Shown: positions 44,335 to 55,264 of the stretch, in pieces
How the letters are laid out: the number at the start of each line of letters is the position of its first letter
How positions within the stretch are numbered: position 1 is the stretch's first letter
From: Hofstenia miamia
Taxonomy: Eukaryota; Xenacoelomorpha; Acoela
Assembly (NCBI GenBank): GCA_004352715.1
Contig: SCFE01000079.1
Coordinates: 1,056,871 to 1,120,870 of the forward strand
Reading direction: 5' to 3'
DNA length: 64,000 nucleotides
The notes under the pieces: generated by a model
What the model saw: the letters and a program-made list of their open reading frames with translations, nothing else
Told to the model about the DNA's origin: nothing
Databases searched by the model: none
Position numbers and translations under genes: made by a program

Positions 44335-45654
44335 TTAGATAACTAAAATGTTTGAAACTAATTAATCTAACATCTCTTTGCAATGATCTCGTTATAGCCT
44401 GCCATCTCCACAATTTAAACTAAGACCTAAAAATTATCTTAGTAAGGATGACTTTTCACACATTTTTTAGTGTAAATAATAATGGCTTCAATATCATAAG
44501 TTGCATTCAAGATTTTGCTTTTGTACCAAGCAAGTTAAGATTTTTCATAAATGGAACTAATCAGAGCGTACACAAGGGTGGGACATGGTGGAATATCCCC
44601 CGTCAAGTTTTCAAAAGTAATCTTGGCTGACTAAGGTCGTGAAATGAACTTTTAGGCTCTCTATTCTAAATATTTTCAACATTTAATTAGAAATGGTCAT
44701 GGTTTTGAAATGAATGAAATTTTTTCTAAGTTCTGATTTATTGTGTTTTTTCATTCTTAGCTAACTTGAATGCTTAATGGTTTTACTGCATGATTACGGA
44801 TGTCCCATAATTGTCTGAATAGTAGGATATAGTCTGTAGTTTCAAAATCAATTTCATTTGCTTATCAGAAATATATACCAGATGAGGAATTTCAATTTTC
44901 CTGAAACGAATTTTCAATAAGACAACAGTAATTCATTCATGCTTTTGCAAATTTAAAAATGTACAAGAGTCCTATAAAAACACTTAAAATGTTTTTGTCC
45001 CATCAGCAACAAATTTTTTACTGTCAACTCACCCTTTAGCAAGTAATTATAGAATTCCTGAATAATTGGCCCAACAAAAATTAGCTGGTAATAAATTTTA
45101 AAAAATTAATTGCACCCTCCCCAATAGAAACAAAATGTTTAAGGAATATTTTATGCAACTTTATAAGTGTCAATTTTTAATTTTGAAGTAACTTAATATA
45201 ATTGTCGCTAAAAGCATAGTCTAAAGATTTCACAAGAATTATTTAAATAATACTTTTGGTTGCATTGCATTTTCATTTAAATATTATCTTTATCTTTCAA
45301 TGAAATTCGTTTTTAGCGCTCTTTGACTTTTAGAGTTGAAGGAATAGGGGGTAAATTTATTGTTATGTATATGTTCAAAGTTAATGAAAAACGTTTGTAC
45401 TTAATGCATGCGGATTATGGCCGTCACTTACAGTGCAATAAACGCCATATTGCAAGGTGTGAACTTTTTCCACACAATGCATGTTAACCCATCTTTTCGT
45501 ACTATGCATGAACATTGGGTATATGATGTTGAGTTGAACTTTAATGCTAATGATCAAAGTCTAATAAAAACGTGATGCATATTCCCAAACATTCAAATTT
45601 ATGGCAATTTCCACGCAAAAGTTCAGTACTGGAAACATGTGTTCGACCACCTTG
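43995..45654. other. Intergenic with (AAAT)n/(TA)n at 44278-44332
   Basis: No gene supported. The microsatellite changes from AAAT to TA units. Confidence 0.45.
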
Positions 45655-45990
45655 TTATTTTGAAACAAATAATAGAAATTGATTGAGAGCTTTTGGAAGT
45701 TTTCGTAAGTCTTCCGGACTTTGGCTTTGGGGCAATGATATTTCAGAAGTGATGATATCCCCGATAGTATTTCGAGGTCGCTCTACAAGTCGAGCTACAT
45801 TACGTTGACTCATCCCTTCCAAATGTTTGGAGATAATCAACTCGCGGATGGGAAGAGCTGCGTAATCAGGCATCATATATGGTGAAGAAAGACTATTATT
45901 CGACATTTTCAATATAAATAGACTGAAAAAAGCTAAAACAATAAAATTATTTACAGATTCTCTGATTTGGTCTGAAGCGACCGAATACAT
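45655..45990 (-). pseudogene. Tc1-type transposase, N-terminal helix-turn-helix fragment
   Basis: The minus-strand frame contains PIRELIISKHLEGMSQRNVA, then RLVERPRNTIGDII. This is the paired-like helix-turn-helix start of Tc1 transposases (IRxxIIxLHxEGxSxRxIAxxLxxxxxTVxxII). The catalytic DDE part is not found downstream (45350-45650), so only the DNA-binding end remains, followed by a stop after LLFVSK. Confidence 0.55.
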
Positions 45991-48079
45991 TTTTACAAGA
46001 AAACATTAGCTAACCACAAGCTTTGTAGCATTTCTCCTTGAGATTCAATTAAACAGTGATAATCATGTCTCAACATTGATGATTCCCCTTTCTGCAACAC
46101 CAAATCTAATTTAAAAATACATATGACATAAAAATATTTATGACAAATTATGGGTGGATGAACTCTTTTTTCTAGTAACGTATATTTCAAATATTGAAAT
46201 ACAAGCTATTAACAAAATTATATAGAAATAAATAACCTTAAATGAGCAGATTTATTATTTTACTAAAGTGTAAAAGCATAACATTATCGTAAATAGGTGC
46301 ACATTAATATGAAAGTTAAGAAGTCACTGCAGTTCTTAAAATTTATTAAGAAAGATCTTCAAAAATTTTCCAATGTCCTTTTGGTTTTATACCTTCAAGG
46401 TCTGATCTTCTTTGGTACAATTTGAGTTAAGAATGGTATGAATGTACCATAAAACAATAAACATATAATATGTAAAATAAATATTACTTATTTATATTTA
46501 TATTTCACTTATTGAACAAATAACTTTGTAAGTATTGTAAGTAGAAGGATTATCCCACAATATTTTGGTTTAACTTAGTATACATAATGGAATAGCTTTT
46601 ATCAGAACAGTTTGCATGACGCACTGCCTTTTTTGAACGCTAGGTTCTCTTGCATACTGTCTAATTCACTAAGTGTTTTGAAAAAATGTTGTCAAATGAA
46701 AAAAATACGCGAATAACTTGGCATGGCTATTCTGACGTAATAGGTTTGGAAAACTTTAAAACCAAAATTGCATTTCGAAAATACAGCTTGGCTTGAAAAA
46801 AAATTGAATTTCATGTAGCGAGCTCTAAAATATTAACTTAACCACTTCACATTTAAATTATGAAGATTTGTTATTTCATTATGCCTGCCAAAAATACGCA
46901 TATGCTAAGGTGGTATATTTTATGAAATTTTTATCCAAAATATAATTCTAAAAAAATTTCAATAATATAGGAGAATATAAATCCATTATCTTAATATTTG
47001 ACCATTGTGCAGGGCCTTGAAATATTTTCTTTCTAATAACTGAATTTTTTTGTAAATTGACGAAAATAATATTTTTATGTGGTTGAAAATTTTATGGAAT
47101 TAGCGAGTAATAGATATATACTTGGGATATACGCAAAGCTATTTGGTCAATTAATGATTTTAGTGGTACTAAACACTGATACTTCTATATATTGTAACAA
47201 TTTCCTGAAAATGATGAGTCGAATTTATTAAGAATTTTTTGAAGCATGTTCGCAATTGTATTTTTCATTTTTAATAAGCAAAGCCATTTAATATGCTTCA
47301 TTGAAAATTCTAATGTAATAAATTGACCACCATATTGGTCATCTAGTCACTTTCTTCAGTTTAGAAATTTGACTTACTGGCAAAGAGAACGTAGTGAGGT
47401 AATACGAAGGAGTGGAAGAATTGGATAAGTTTCAAATAGTCTTGATGGTTTTGTTAAAATTTGACATGTTTGATTTATAAGCCATTGATTCAACTACGGA
47501 AATGTATCTAAGTTAAAAGACTTTTATTCAAAACAGCAGTGAAAATCAAGTAATTAAGCAACGTATAATGCTGCTCTCTTCATCAAGGGCAGCAGTTATC
47601 TCATCAACTACACAGACTACAGAGGTCAAAAAAAGAAGAGAGAACTTGAAAAACATCAGTAACATTTAAAAGAAGCTGTAAGCTTTATCCAGCCATTGTA
47701 GCGGTTTTGGAGGAGCAACAATTCTTATTATTAAGAATTATGATTTCGTTTCGATAGAATAAACACTAATATATTCATCACTACGTGAGAATAGCAAAAG
47801 AAACAGAAAATATCTTATTAATATCATCATTATTATATAATGAATTGGCATCTCCATACAGCTAAAAAACTTGTTTCAACCATTCTGAGTGCTTTCACAC
47901 TTGAAGTATTTACCAGTGGCTGAGTTGAGAGGCGCTCGAGAAGCTCTCCACCCGAGCCGATGTATAAACTGGCCATTGCAAATTCTTAAGCCTACGTGCA
48001 AATTTTCACTTGCATCGGTTATCAACAGATACTAATATTTGTCAGTACATAGAAATTTATGCTTGTTAGATAATGCACA
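45991..48079. other. No gene seen
   Basis: AT-rich intergenic DNA. A GC-richer patch at 47570-47720 and another near 47925-47975 may be old transposon debris, but nothing can be named. Confidence 0.45.
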
Positions 48080-49990
48080 TGTACGTGAGGTAATTCATTG
48101 CATTGTAGATGAAAAAGCAAACAAATTGAAGAAAATAAAAAATATTGAAATTTTTTTGGAAGATTTTACATTTTTCCTGATAAAACTTGCAAACATGTTG
48201 CAAGAAATTTCGTGGAAATGCTAAGAATCTTAATTAAGATTTTCAAAATTTCACAGAATTCACAAGAAATTTCGAGATTAATTAAAAAATGCAATATTAC
48301 AATATTTATGAACATTATAGTCCAAAAAATGCTACTAATAACATTAACAAATAGTTTGCAAATTATTGCTAGCATAATCAGTTGACTTACAGCGGAGGCA
48401 AATTTCCTAATAATGACAAGAAGCATACAAATCTAGACTAACCAGAATTATTTTATCATTGAGAAAGTACCCATAAATTTGAAAAGTCATTTTTTAATTG
48501 ACCAAAGTTTTGAATTAATTAAGAGTTAGAAAATTTTTAGTAGATGTATTTAGAATTAGTATAACTTTCATGAATATATTATTTTAAAATTAAATTGTAT
48601 TTATCTATTATAATTTAAGAAAATTTCGAAATTGAAAAAACGCTTTTCACAAATATAAAAAAAATATAAAATTTATATATAAACATAAACTAGTACACTA
48701 ATACTGCATCTACTGTCAGCTAATGACTGTTACCATACCATTTTGGATTTTACAACAAATTATTATAAATATAACCAATACAAATAAATGTATGCTATGC
48801 TGTAATAACTTACTTCAAAAAATACTTAAAGCTCTTTGCAAGAGAACTAAATTTTCAAAATCATTTCAAGAAATCTTCAAAAAAATTCTTGATAATTTCT
48901 TTTATAAAACTTCCAAGATCTTTCAAATGAATCAAGGAATTAGGATTTATTCAAGAACTTTTCAATATTTTCCAAGTTTTCAAGCTAGGGATGTCGATTC
49001 CAAATCATAAGTGGTCATTGCAACTTTTATTATTTTTGCCACATTACCACATTTTTTACGATATTTTAGCAACTTTTTCGTTGTTTCCTTGATTATATAG
49101 TAATATTTTTTAAAATTATAGCATTCCTAAAGCTTACTGCTAGGCGGTTTTCAAAAAATTTGTTCTGTTTCGGTTTCCTTGAACATCAAGACCGTTTTTG
49201 AACCGACTACTATCGTAATTCATGAAACGTTATTCAAGAAAAAAATACCTTTCTAATGTATATTTTCATAACACTGCGTTAAGTTGAAAAAAAATTAAAA
49301 CAAATCTACATATATTTCTAAAATAACTTACTATTACTCAACACTGCTCTAAACCAAGACCAACTGTAATCGCGGCCAGGCAATTTGCAGTATAAAAAGG
49401 AAAAAGTAGCAATAAATACTCTTGCAAAAATGGCGAATTGGTGCAAAATTTTGTCCAAATATGCAATGCAGAGAATATCAAAAATTTCCTTCCAATTTGT
49501 TTTGCTACAACCATTGTATTTGCTTCCCAACATAAAAAGGTTCATCAAACAATTAATGGATTTACAAAGCAAAAAATGAAATGAAATTTCTAGAAATATT
49601 TTACCTTAAAATTGAAAGGTTAGATCTACATTTCTGCTTTAATAGATTTATATTCGCTGATTTTTTCTCCCGTCAAATCATAAATTTTGTTATGCAGAAA
49701 ATGACTGTTTATTGTAAACGGCCTCATTATATTTGAATGAAGGTTTCGCAATTTTCAAGAAATCAAAGCGCTTCAAAAGTACATTGATGTGTAAGATTGC
49801 TAATTCTTTGATTTGATTACTTAAAGTGATTTTCTGCATCAAATCTTGGTCTGTGTTGAAGTGTGTTGACTGCCTCATTTTTGTTAATTTTAATGCAAAT
49901 CGCCAGGCCGGGATTATAGTAGACATTGTTTATGCAAAAATTGACATATAATTTATAAAGACTGTTGTGAAAATAATATTAATATTTTGA
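48080..49990. other. Intergenic; fuzzy TTGCAAG/TTTTCCAAG word clusters and a possible Ac-like terminus at 48986
   Basis: Around 48160-48290 and 48810-48985 the words CAAGAAATTT, TTTTCAAAAT, CTTGCAA and TTCCAAG recur irregularly. At 48986 a sequence TAGGGATGTCGATTCC begins, similar to Ac-type hAT termini, and near 49145-49200 CGGTTTTC, CGGTTTCC and GACCGTTTTTGAACCG follow, like Ac-type subterminal words. No opposite end or target duplication was found. Confidence 0.35.
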
Positions 49991-49993
49991 AAT

Positions 49994-50715
49994 TTACATT
50001 AGTATCATATACTCTTCTAAATTTCAGCTTAAGTTTCTAATTTCAGTGTGTAGATCTTATTGTAAGTTTCTAAGGTTCCCAAATTGTATAACAAACTTAA
50101 ACATTAAAGGAATATTTTTGGTAAGCATTATAAAATGGGCCGAATTTGCATTAATTTAAATGGGCCTACTTTCATCTTTGAGTTAGCATAGATATACATG
50201 CATATGATTTGTGCTGTAGAGATATGTGGGTTCCATGAAATTTCCCAGGGAAAATTTCTTGGGCAGGGTTGGTTGGAAATCAAAATTCTACCCCGTGGAC
50301 AATCTTGGTGTACAATGTATGTTTAACAATCGTCAACTGCGCCAAATTATATCATTTTCATTTTGGGTTTTTTACAAAATATGAGTCGAATGCGCTGCTT
50401 TTGAATTGAGAATTAGTTTATACTAACTGTAAGTTTTGGGACTGCACTCCTGGCTAATAATACCCATAATCTTTTTGTCTGATTCAGCACAGAGATGAAT
50501 ATGGACGGAAAAATCATGCCCAAGCCTGACCGGCCTAGGAAGCTTTATGTACAGCCCAATTAATTTAACACCAATTCGGCCCATTTTATAATTGCCAAAA
50601 AATTTTTTGGTTTGCTACACCAAAATTTGGTATGTTAGAAAATTCGAATACGAACTACACACTGAAATAGAAGATCCTAAGCTTACATCTAAAAGAGTAT
50701 ATGATACTAATGTAA
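49994..50715. mobile_element. Long-terminal-inverted-repeat element (about 720 bp)
   Basis: The two outer about 170 bp are inverted copies: TTACATTAGTATCATATACT is perfect at the tips, then TTTCAGTGTGTAG, then ATTATAAAATGGGCCGAATT (left near 50130, right near 50590). If TA is the target duplication, the element runs from 49997 to 50712 and starts CATTAGTATC, which would fit a Tc1/mariner-type MITE. The centre (50170-50550) is non-coding. Confidence 0.75.
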
Positions 50716-50839
50716 GACTTCAATAAATATATATATTTTTTAACATATTGCACTTTAGTCAGTTTTTTTAAATGTCGGCCCATTTTTTCCAGCAGTTCAG
50801 CCCAATCCCTGTCCGGGACATGTCTATATCTGATTCAGC

Positions 50840-51500
50840 AGGCGGATTTTGCCTCTGCATTAAATTGTTTAAGACAACTATCTTCTTTGCTTAAGACCCT
50901 TGTCACACAAATTCAAGTTGTAAATTATGATGCTAACCAAGCTCTAAATTTATTCCCTCGTGTTAAGAATGACCGAGTAAATTAAGACAATAATTTTGTA
51001 AAACATGGAGCAACATTTTGAGGCTCAACCACAGCCAAAGGTGACTCGTAGGAGTTGGTCTTGGAATAGCAGATGTCCTATGCTTTGATATGACCCCTCG
51101 CTGCATTTGCAAGAGATCTTCCCACCTTGAAAAGAATACTATTACAAATTTAATGTTTATATTTCCTTCATTGATGCCCTACCAAAAGTGAGATTAAGGC
51201 AGAGTTTATGACTTGGAAAAGCATGCAGTTAGGTGTCGAAGATAAGCACCCAAACAACGGCCTAGATGTACACGTTGCCGCTAAATCCGTGGTTCTTCCA
51301 AGTATTTATTTATATTATTTTTACTATGGGTGTTACTATAGCTGAGTCGAAAATAAAATTTTCTAAATTCAATGTGTTGCTAATATCGCTGTGAAGAGCA
51401 ATGACTGATATTCAATAATTCTTGTTGATCAGAGAGAATTGTACACTTTCACAGACGATGTGATTGAAGAATTCTGAAAGCATCCCGATAGGTTTTGTAT
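50840..51500 (+). pseudogene. Probable hAT-type (ZMYM/ZBED-like) transposase, C-terminal remnant
   Basis: Disconnected pieces on the + strand: QADFASALNCLRQLSSLLKTL, NYDANQALNLFPRVKN, AEFMTWKSMQL, LPSIYLYYFYYG and FTDDVIEEF...KHPDRF. Their order fits the C-terminal half of hAT transposases (SA...L..L, E...W, PNI..LL.I...LPV, then DDVID.FA.K..RR). Stops are frequent. Each piece alone is weak; the assignment rests on their order. Confidence 0.4.
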
Positions 51501-52202
51501 TGTACTGTAATACAGTTTGAAATTGCATATTGGATATTTTTTGACTTAGTGTAGAAAATGTATATGCATGTATTTAATAGCACTTGAATTATAAGATCAT
51601 CAAGGTGACAGGTTTCTAGTGCTTAGTACTTATATAAATTGAGATTTATTGTTATCTGTTATTATATGTATAGTCATGAAGGATTGTATAAACAAAGTAT
51701 AGAGTATATACAAACCGCCCGTATGGTCTATAAAGTAAAACATTTTCCTGCATCACTGAGACCCCTCTGACATACATTCCTTAATCGGCCCCTGGTATTT
51801 CCAGGTAGCAATAATACTGTAGAAGGCTATCTGTGACGCTAAAACATTTGGGCTTTACTATGTTTGCTATCATGTAAAACTAATTACATGGCAAAATGTA
51901 TTCTAGATGAAATTAAGAATTCTGCGCAACTTTTAAAATGAAAATTTACTTAAAAGAGAGTCATTTGAATTTAGTATCTTACGGAATGTTCCAATTAAAA
52001 TTTATTGGTTGACCTGCAACTCTCTTTTGAAAAGCATCTACAAAGTGGACTTAATAGATCACTCAACTCCATTCTTAAAGATGCATATCTCAAAGTGAAT
52101 TTTAACCAATATAACCTCAATAGCATTTACTTAGTTCACTTTTTGCAACTTTATACCGCATTTTCGTTTCAGATTTGTAAAATAACACATACAAAATATA
52201 CA

Positions 52203-52241
<39 letters not shown>

Positions 52242-52873
52242 CAATATGTGAATTCATACAAACAAGAACAACAAAATTTGCAAACTTATTTACAATTAGT
52301 TATAAATATAAGCAACAACATAAGTCATCAAACGTTCATAAATAAGATGACCTTCGAATATTCACAAGGAGTTTATTAAGAGCATTACTGGGCGTATGGT
52401 GCATGCATTTTTCAAATTTATTTGTTGTTTGCATTAAATATATTAATACAGATATTGATTGTTCGTTGAATATCATTATGCTTATGTTGATTACATTATA
52501 CCAACAGAAGAAAATGTAATTTTACTTCGGTAAGTCAATTCCTAAAGTTAATTTTCAAAATTTATAAATTCAGACAATATGATAGTTCAAAGAAGTTAAC
52601 AATTAATTACTAGTAGACAGCATAAGGCTAAATTCATATACAAGCACAAGCAAAGCATATACACCTAGATATCATACAACCGTATTCGAATTGTAAATTC
52701 ACAATGTTCCCAAACTGCAAACATAAAATCTCCACAACAAATTTGATGGCTCAATGGAGAAGTAGTAATTGAGGTATATTCCAAAAATTTTATAGCTAAA
52801 ATTTTAAATTATATAATACTTATATTGAGAGCGGATTATATAAATGCAATTATCCCAGGCAGGAGATATACTG
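51501..52873. other. Intergenic; (TA)n at 52210-52239
   Basis: No gene supported. The frame at 52005-52379 runs through the microsatellite and has no features. Confidence 0.45.
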
Positions 52874-53873
52874 NNNNNNNNNNNNNNNNNNNNNNNNNNN
52901 NNNNNNNNNNNNNNNNNNNNNNNNNNNNNNNNNNNNNNNNNNNNNNNNNNNNNNNNNNNNNNNNNNNNNNNNNNNNNNNNNNNNNNNNNNNNNNNNNNNN
53001 NNNNNNNNNNNNNNNNNNNNNNNNNNNNNNNNNNNNNNNNNNNNNNNNNNNNNNNNNNNNNNNNNNNNNNNNNNNNNNNNNNNNNNNNNNNNNNNNNNNN
53101 NNNNNNNNNNNNNNNNNNNNNNNNNNNNNNNNNNNNNNNNNNNNNNNNNNNNNNNNNNNNNNNNNNNNNNNNNNNNNNNNNNNNNNNNNNNNNNNNNNNN
53201 NNNNNNNNNNNNNNNNNNNNNNNNNNNNNNNNNNNNNNNNNNNNNNNNNNNNNNNNNNNNNNNNNNNNNNNNNNNNNNNNNNNNNNNNNNNNNNNNNNNN
53301 NNNNNNNNNNNNNNNNNNNNNNNNNNNNNNNNNNNNNNNNNNNNNNNNNNNNNNNNNNNNNNNNNNNNNNNNNNNNNNNNNNNNNNNNNNNNNNNNNNNN
53401 NNNNNNNNNNNNNNNNNNNNNNNNNNNNNNNNNNNNNNNNNNNNNNNNNNNNNNNNNNNNNNNNNNNNNNNNNNNNNNNNNNNNNNNNNNNNNNNNNNNN
53501 NNNNNNNNNNNNNNNNNNNNNNNNNNNNNNNNNNNNNNNNNNNNNNNNNNNNNNNNNNNNNNNNNNNNNNNNNNNNNNNNNNNNNNNNNNNNNNNNNNNN
53601 NNNNNNNNNNNNNNNNNNNNNNNNNNNNNNNNNNNNNNNNNNNNNNNNNNNNNNNNNNNNNNNNNNNNNNNNNNNNNNNNNNNNNNNNNNNNNNNNNNNN
53701 NNNNNNNNNNNNNNNNNNNNNNNNNNNNNNNNNNNNNNNNNNNNNNNNNNNNNNNNNNNNNNNNNNNNNNNNNNNNNNNNNNNNNNNNNNNNNNNNNNNN
53801 NNNNNNNNNNNNNNNNNNNNNNNNNNNNNNNNNNNNNNNNNNNNNNNNNNNNNNNNNNNNNNNNNNNNNNNNN
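52874..53873. other. Scaffold gap (1000 N)
   Basis: Exactly 1000 N, a placeholder of unknown true length. It lies 55 bp before the first ATG of the LINE ORF1, so the element's 5' UTR and insertion boundary are hidden. Frames crossing the gap are artefacts. Confidence 0.98.
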
Positions 53874-53928
53874 ATCTCAATTTACTGATACATTCATACG
53901 AATTGTTTTTATTCAGTCACGTCAACAC

Positions 53929-54735
53929 ATGTCAACACTGAATAATCAACGAAGCAAGAGTATTACATGCAACAAATTAATACATTGCCATGAAGAAATT
54001 TTTACATGTATAACATGTAGCAACAAGATGCACTGGAAAGAAGAGTGTACTGGATTCCCTGTTAATTTCCTGGACCTTCTGGAAAACTTTCGTGACAACT
54101 GTCTGACGTGCTGCAATCAATGTGTCAAAAGTGGACATAAAGAAGCAATTCTATCCGATATTACCAGAGCTAATTTTACCAAAGAACAATCAGTTGGTCT
54201 CACAACTATAGAATCAAAGATTAATGATGTCGCCAAGGATATTGCATCGATGCCTAAGCCACCATCGGAAATCCACAGGACTGAAGAAAGTACAGCTGAA
54301 TCTCAAAATTCGAAACAGGACAGAGATGTTATGTATCGAATCCGAATTGATGGACTCGCTGAAGCCACTGATGGCGACTTCTTTAATCAAGAAGAAAAGA
54401 ATGTAAGTGATGTATTCAGGTTTCTGGGAAGTGAGTTAGTGCGAGTTAGAGATTTTAGAAGGATAGGTAAATATCGGAAAGATTCACGCAGACCTCGTAC
54501 CGTGATTGCTACTTTAGATAGTCATTGGGAGGTAAGGAAAATCTTGGCGTCTGCACACAAACTTAAAAATTATACTGCAAATATCTACATAAATCGTGAT
54601 TTGACCGTGGCTGAACAGATGAAAGAAAAAGAACTGCTTAAACGGAGGTATGAAATGATTCAAGAAGGAACTGACAAGAAGTCAATCAAAATTAAGAACT
54701 TGAAACTGTTGATAAATGGTAAAGAGATGAATTAA
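53929..54735 (+). CDS. LINE ORF1 protein with PHD-like zinc finger and RNA-binding region
   Basis: 268 codons from the first ATG after the gap. A PHD-type finger is visible: C14, C20, C27-x2-C30, H35-x4-C40, C58-x2-C61. A helical, charged linker follows (EQSVGLTTIESKINDVAKDI), then a basic region typical of CR1/L2 ORF1 proteins: VRVRDFRRIGKYRKD, RPRTVIATLDSHWEVRKIL, then NIYINRDLTVAEQMKEKELL. ORF1 proteins coat the element RNA and act as nucleic acid chaperones; the PHD variant is known from several LINE clades. The frame continues unbroken back into the N gap, so an earlier start cannot be excluded. Confidence 0.85.
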   Translation: MSTLNNQRSKSITCNKLIHCHEEIFTCITCSNKMHWKEECTGFPVNFLDLLENFRDNCLTCCNQCVKSGHKEAILSDITRANFTKEQSVGLTTIESKINDVAKDIASMPKPPSEIHRTEESTAESQNSKQDRDVMYRIRIDGLAEATDGDFFNQEEKNVSDVFRFLGSELVRVRDFRRIGKYRKDSRRPRTVIATLDSHWEVRKILASAHKLKNYTANIYINRDLTVAEQMKEKELLKRRYEMIQEGTDKKSIKIKNLKLLINGKEMN

Positions 54736-54759
54736 CTAGGAAGCGAAAAGTCGGTTGAA

Positions 54760-55200
54760 ATGTCTATTGCTAGGCAATATCTGCCAGTTATATTTTCTCA
54801 GAATATTAATGGAATACGGTCAAAATCTCAGGAGATTGAAGTGTACGCAAGCACGTATAACAATATAGCTATTATTGCTTTGCAGGAAACCAAAATCAAC
54901 AACTCGATCCCAGACGGACAAATTCACCTCAACAATTTTTATGTTTTTCGCCTTGATCGAGACACCTCATTTTCTAAAAAGAAGGAAAGCGGGGTGTTAA
55001 TCACGTATGTAAGTATTTATGGGGTAATTAAAAAAGCAATAGTAAGCTGTCAAAAAAAATCAATTAGTGAGATCTTTAAAGTACTTAAGGGTAAGTATCA
55101 ATTCGATGACTCAACGCCCCAACCACCCTGGCAAATACGCCACCAATTGGAAATGTCATTTTTAGCTATCATATGTGTCTCTTGCAAACACGGTAGGTAA
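54760..55200 (+). pseudogene. LINE ORF2, N-terminal APE endonuclease part (truncated)
   Basis: Starts 24 bp after ORF1. The first two catalytic blocks of an APE endonuclease are present: SQNINGIRS (Asn15/Asn17 region) and IIALQETKI (Glu43), followed by FRLDRD and SGVLITYV. After about residue 90 the sequence no longer follows the family: the GDFN and SDH blocks are missing, and the frame closes at 55200. The next ORF2 piece opens in a different frame at 55265, so a deletion and frame change removed the endonuclease's second half. Confidence 0.75.
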
Positions 55201-55264
55201 ACTCTAGGAATGCAAACAACGGTCAAGCTATCTCTTTAAGCACAGTAGCCAGGATATAGAATAT

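Noticed and set aside
52804-53880. Long frames spanning 52874-53873
   Set aside because: Same N-gap artefact; only the ORF1 portion from 53929 is real sequence.
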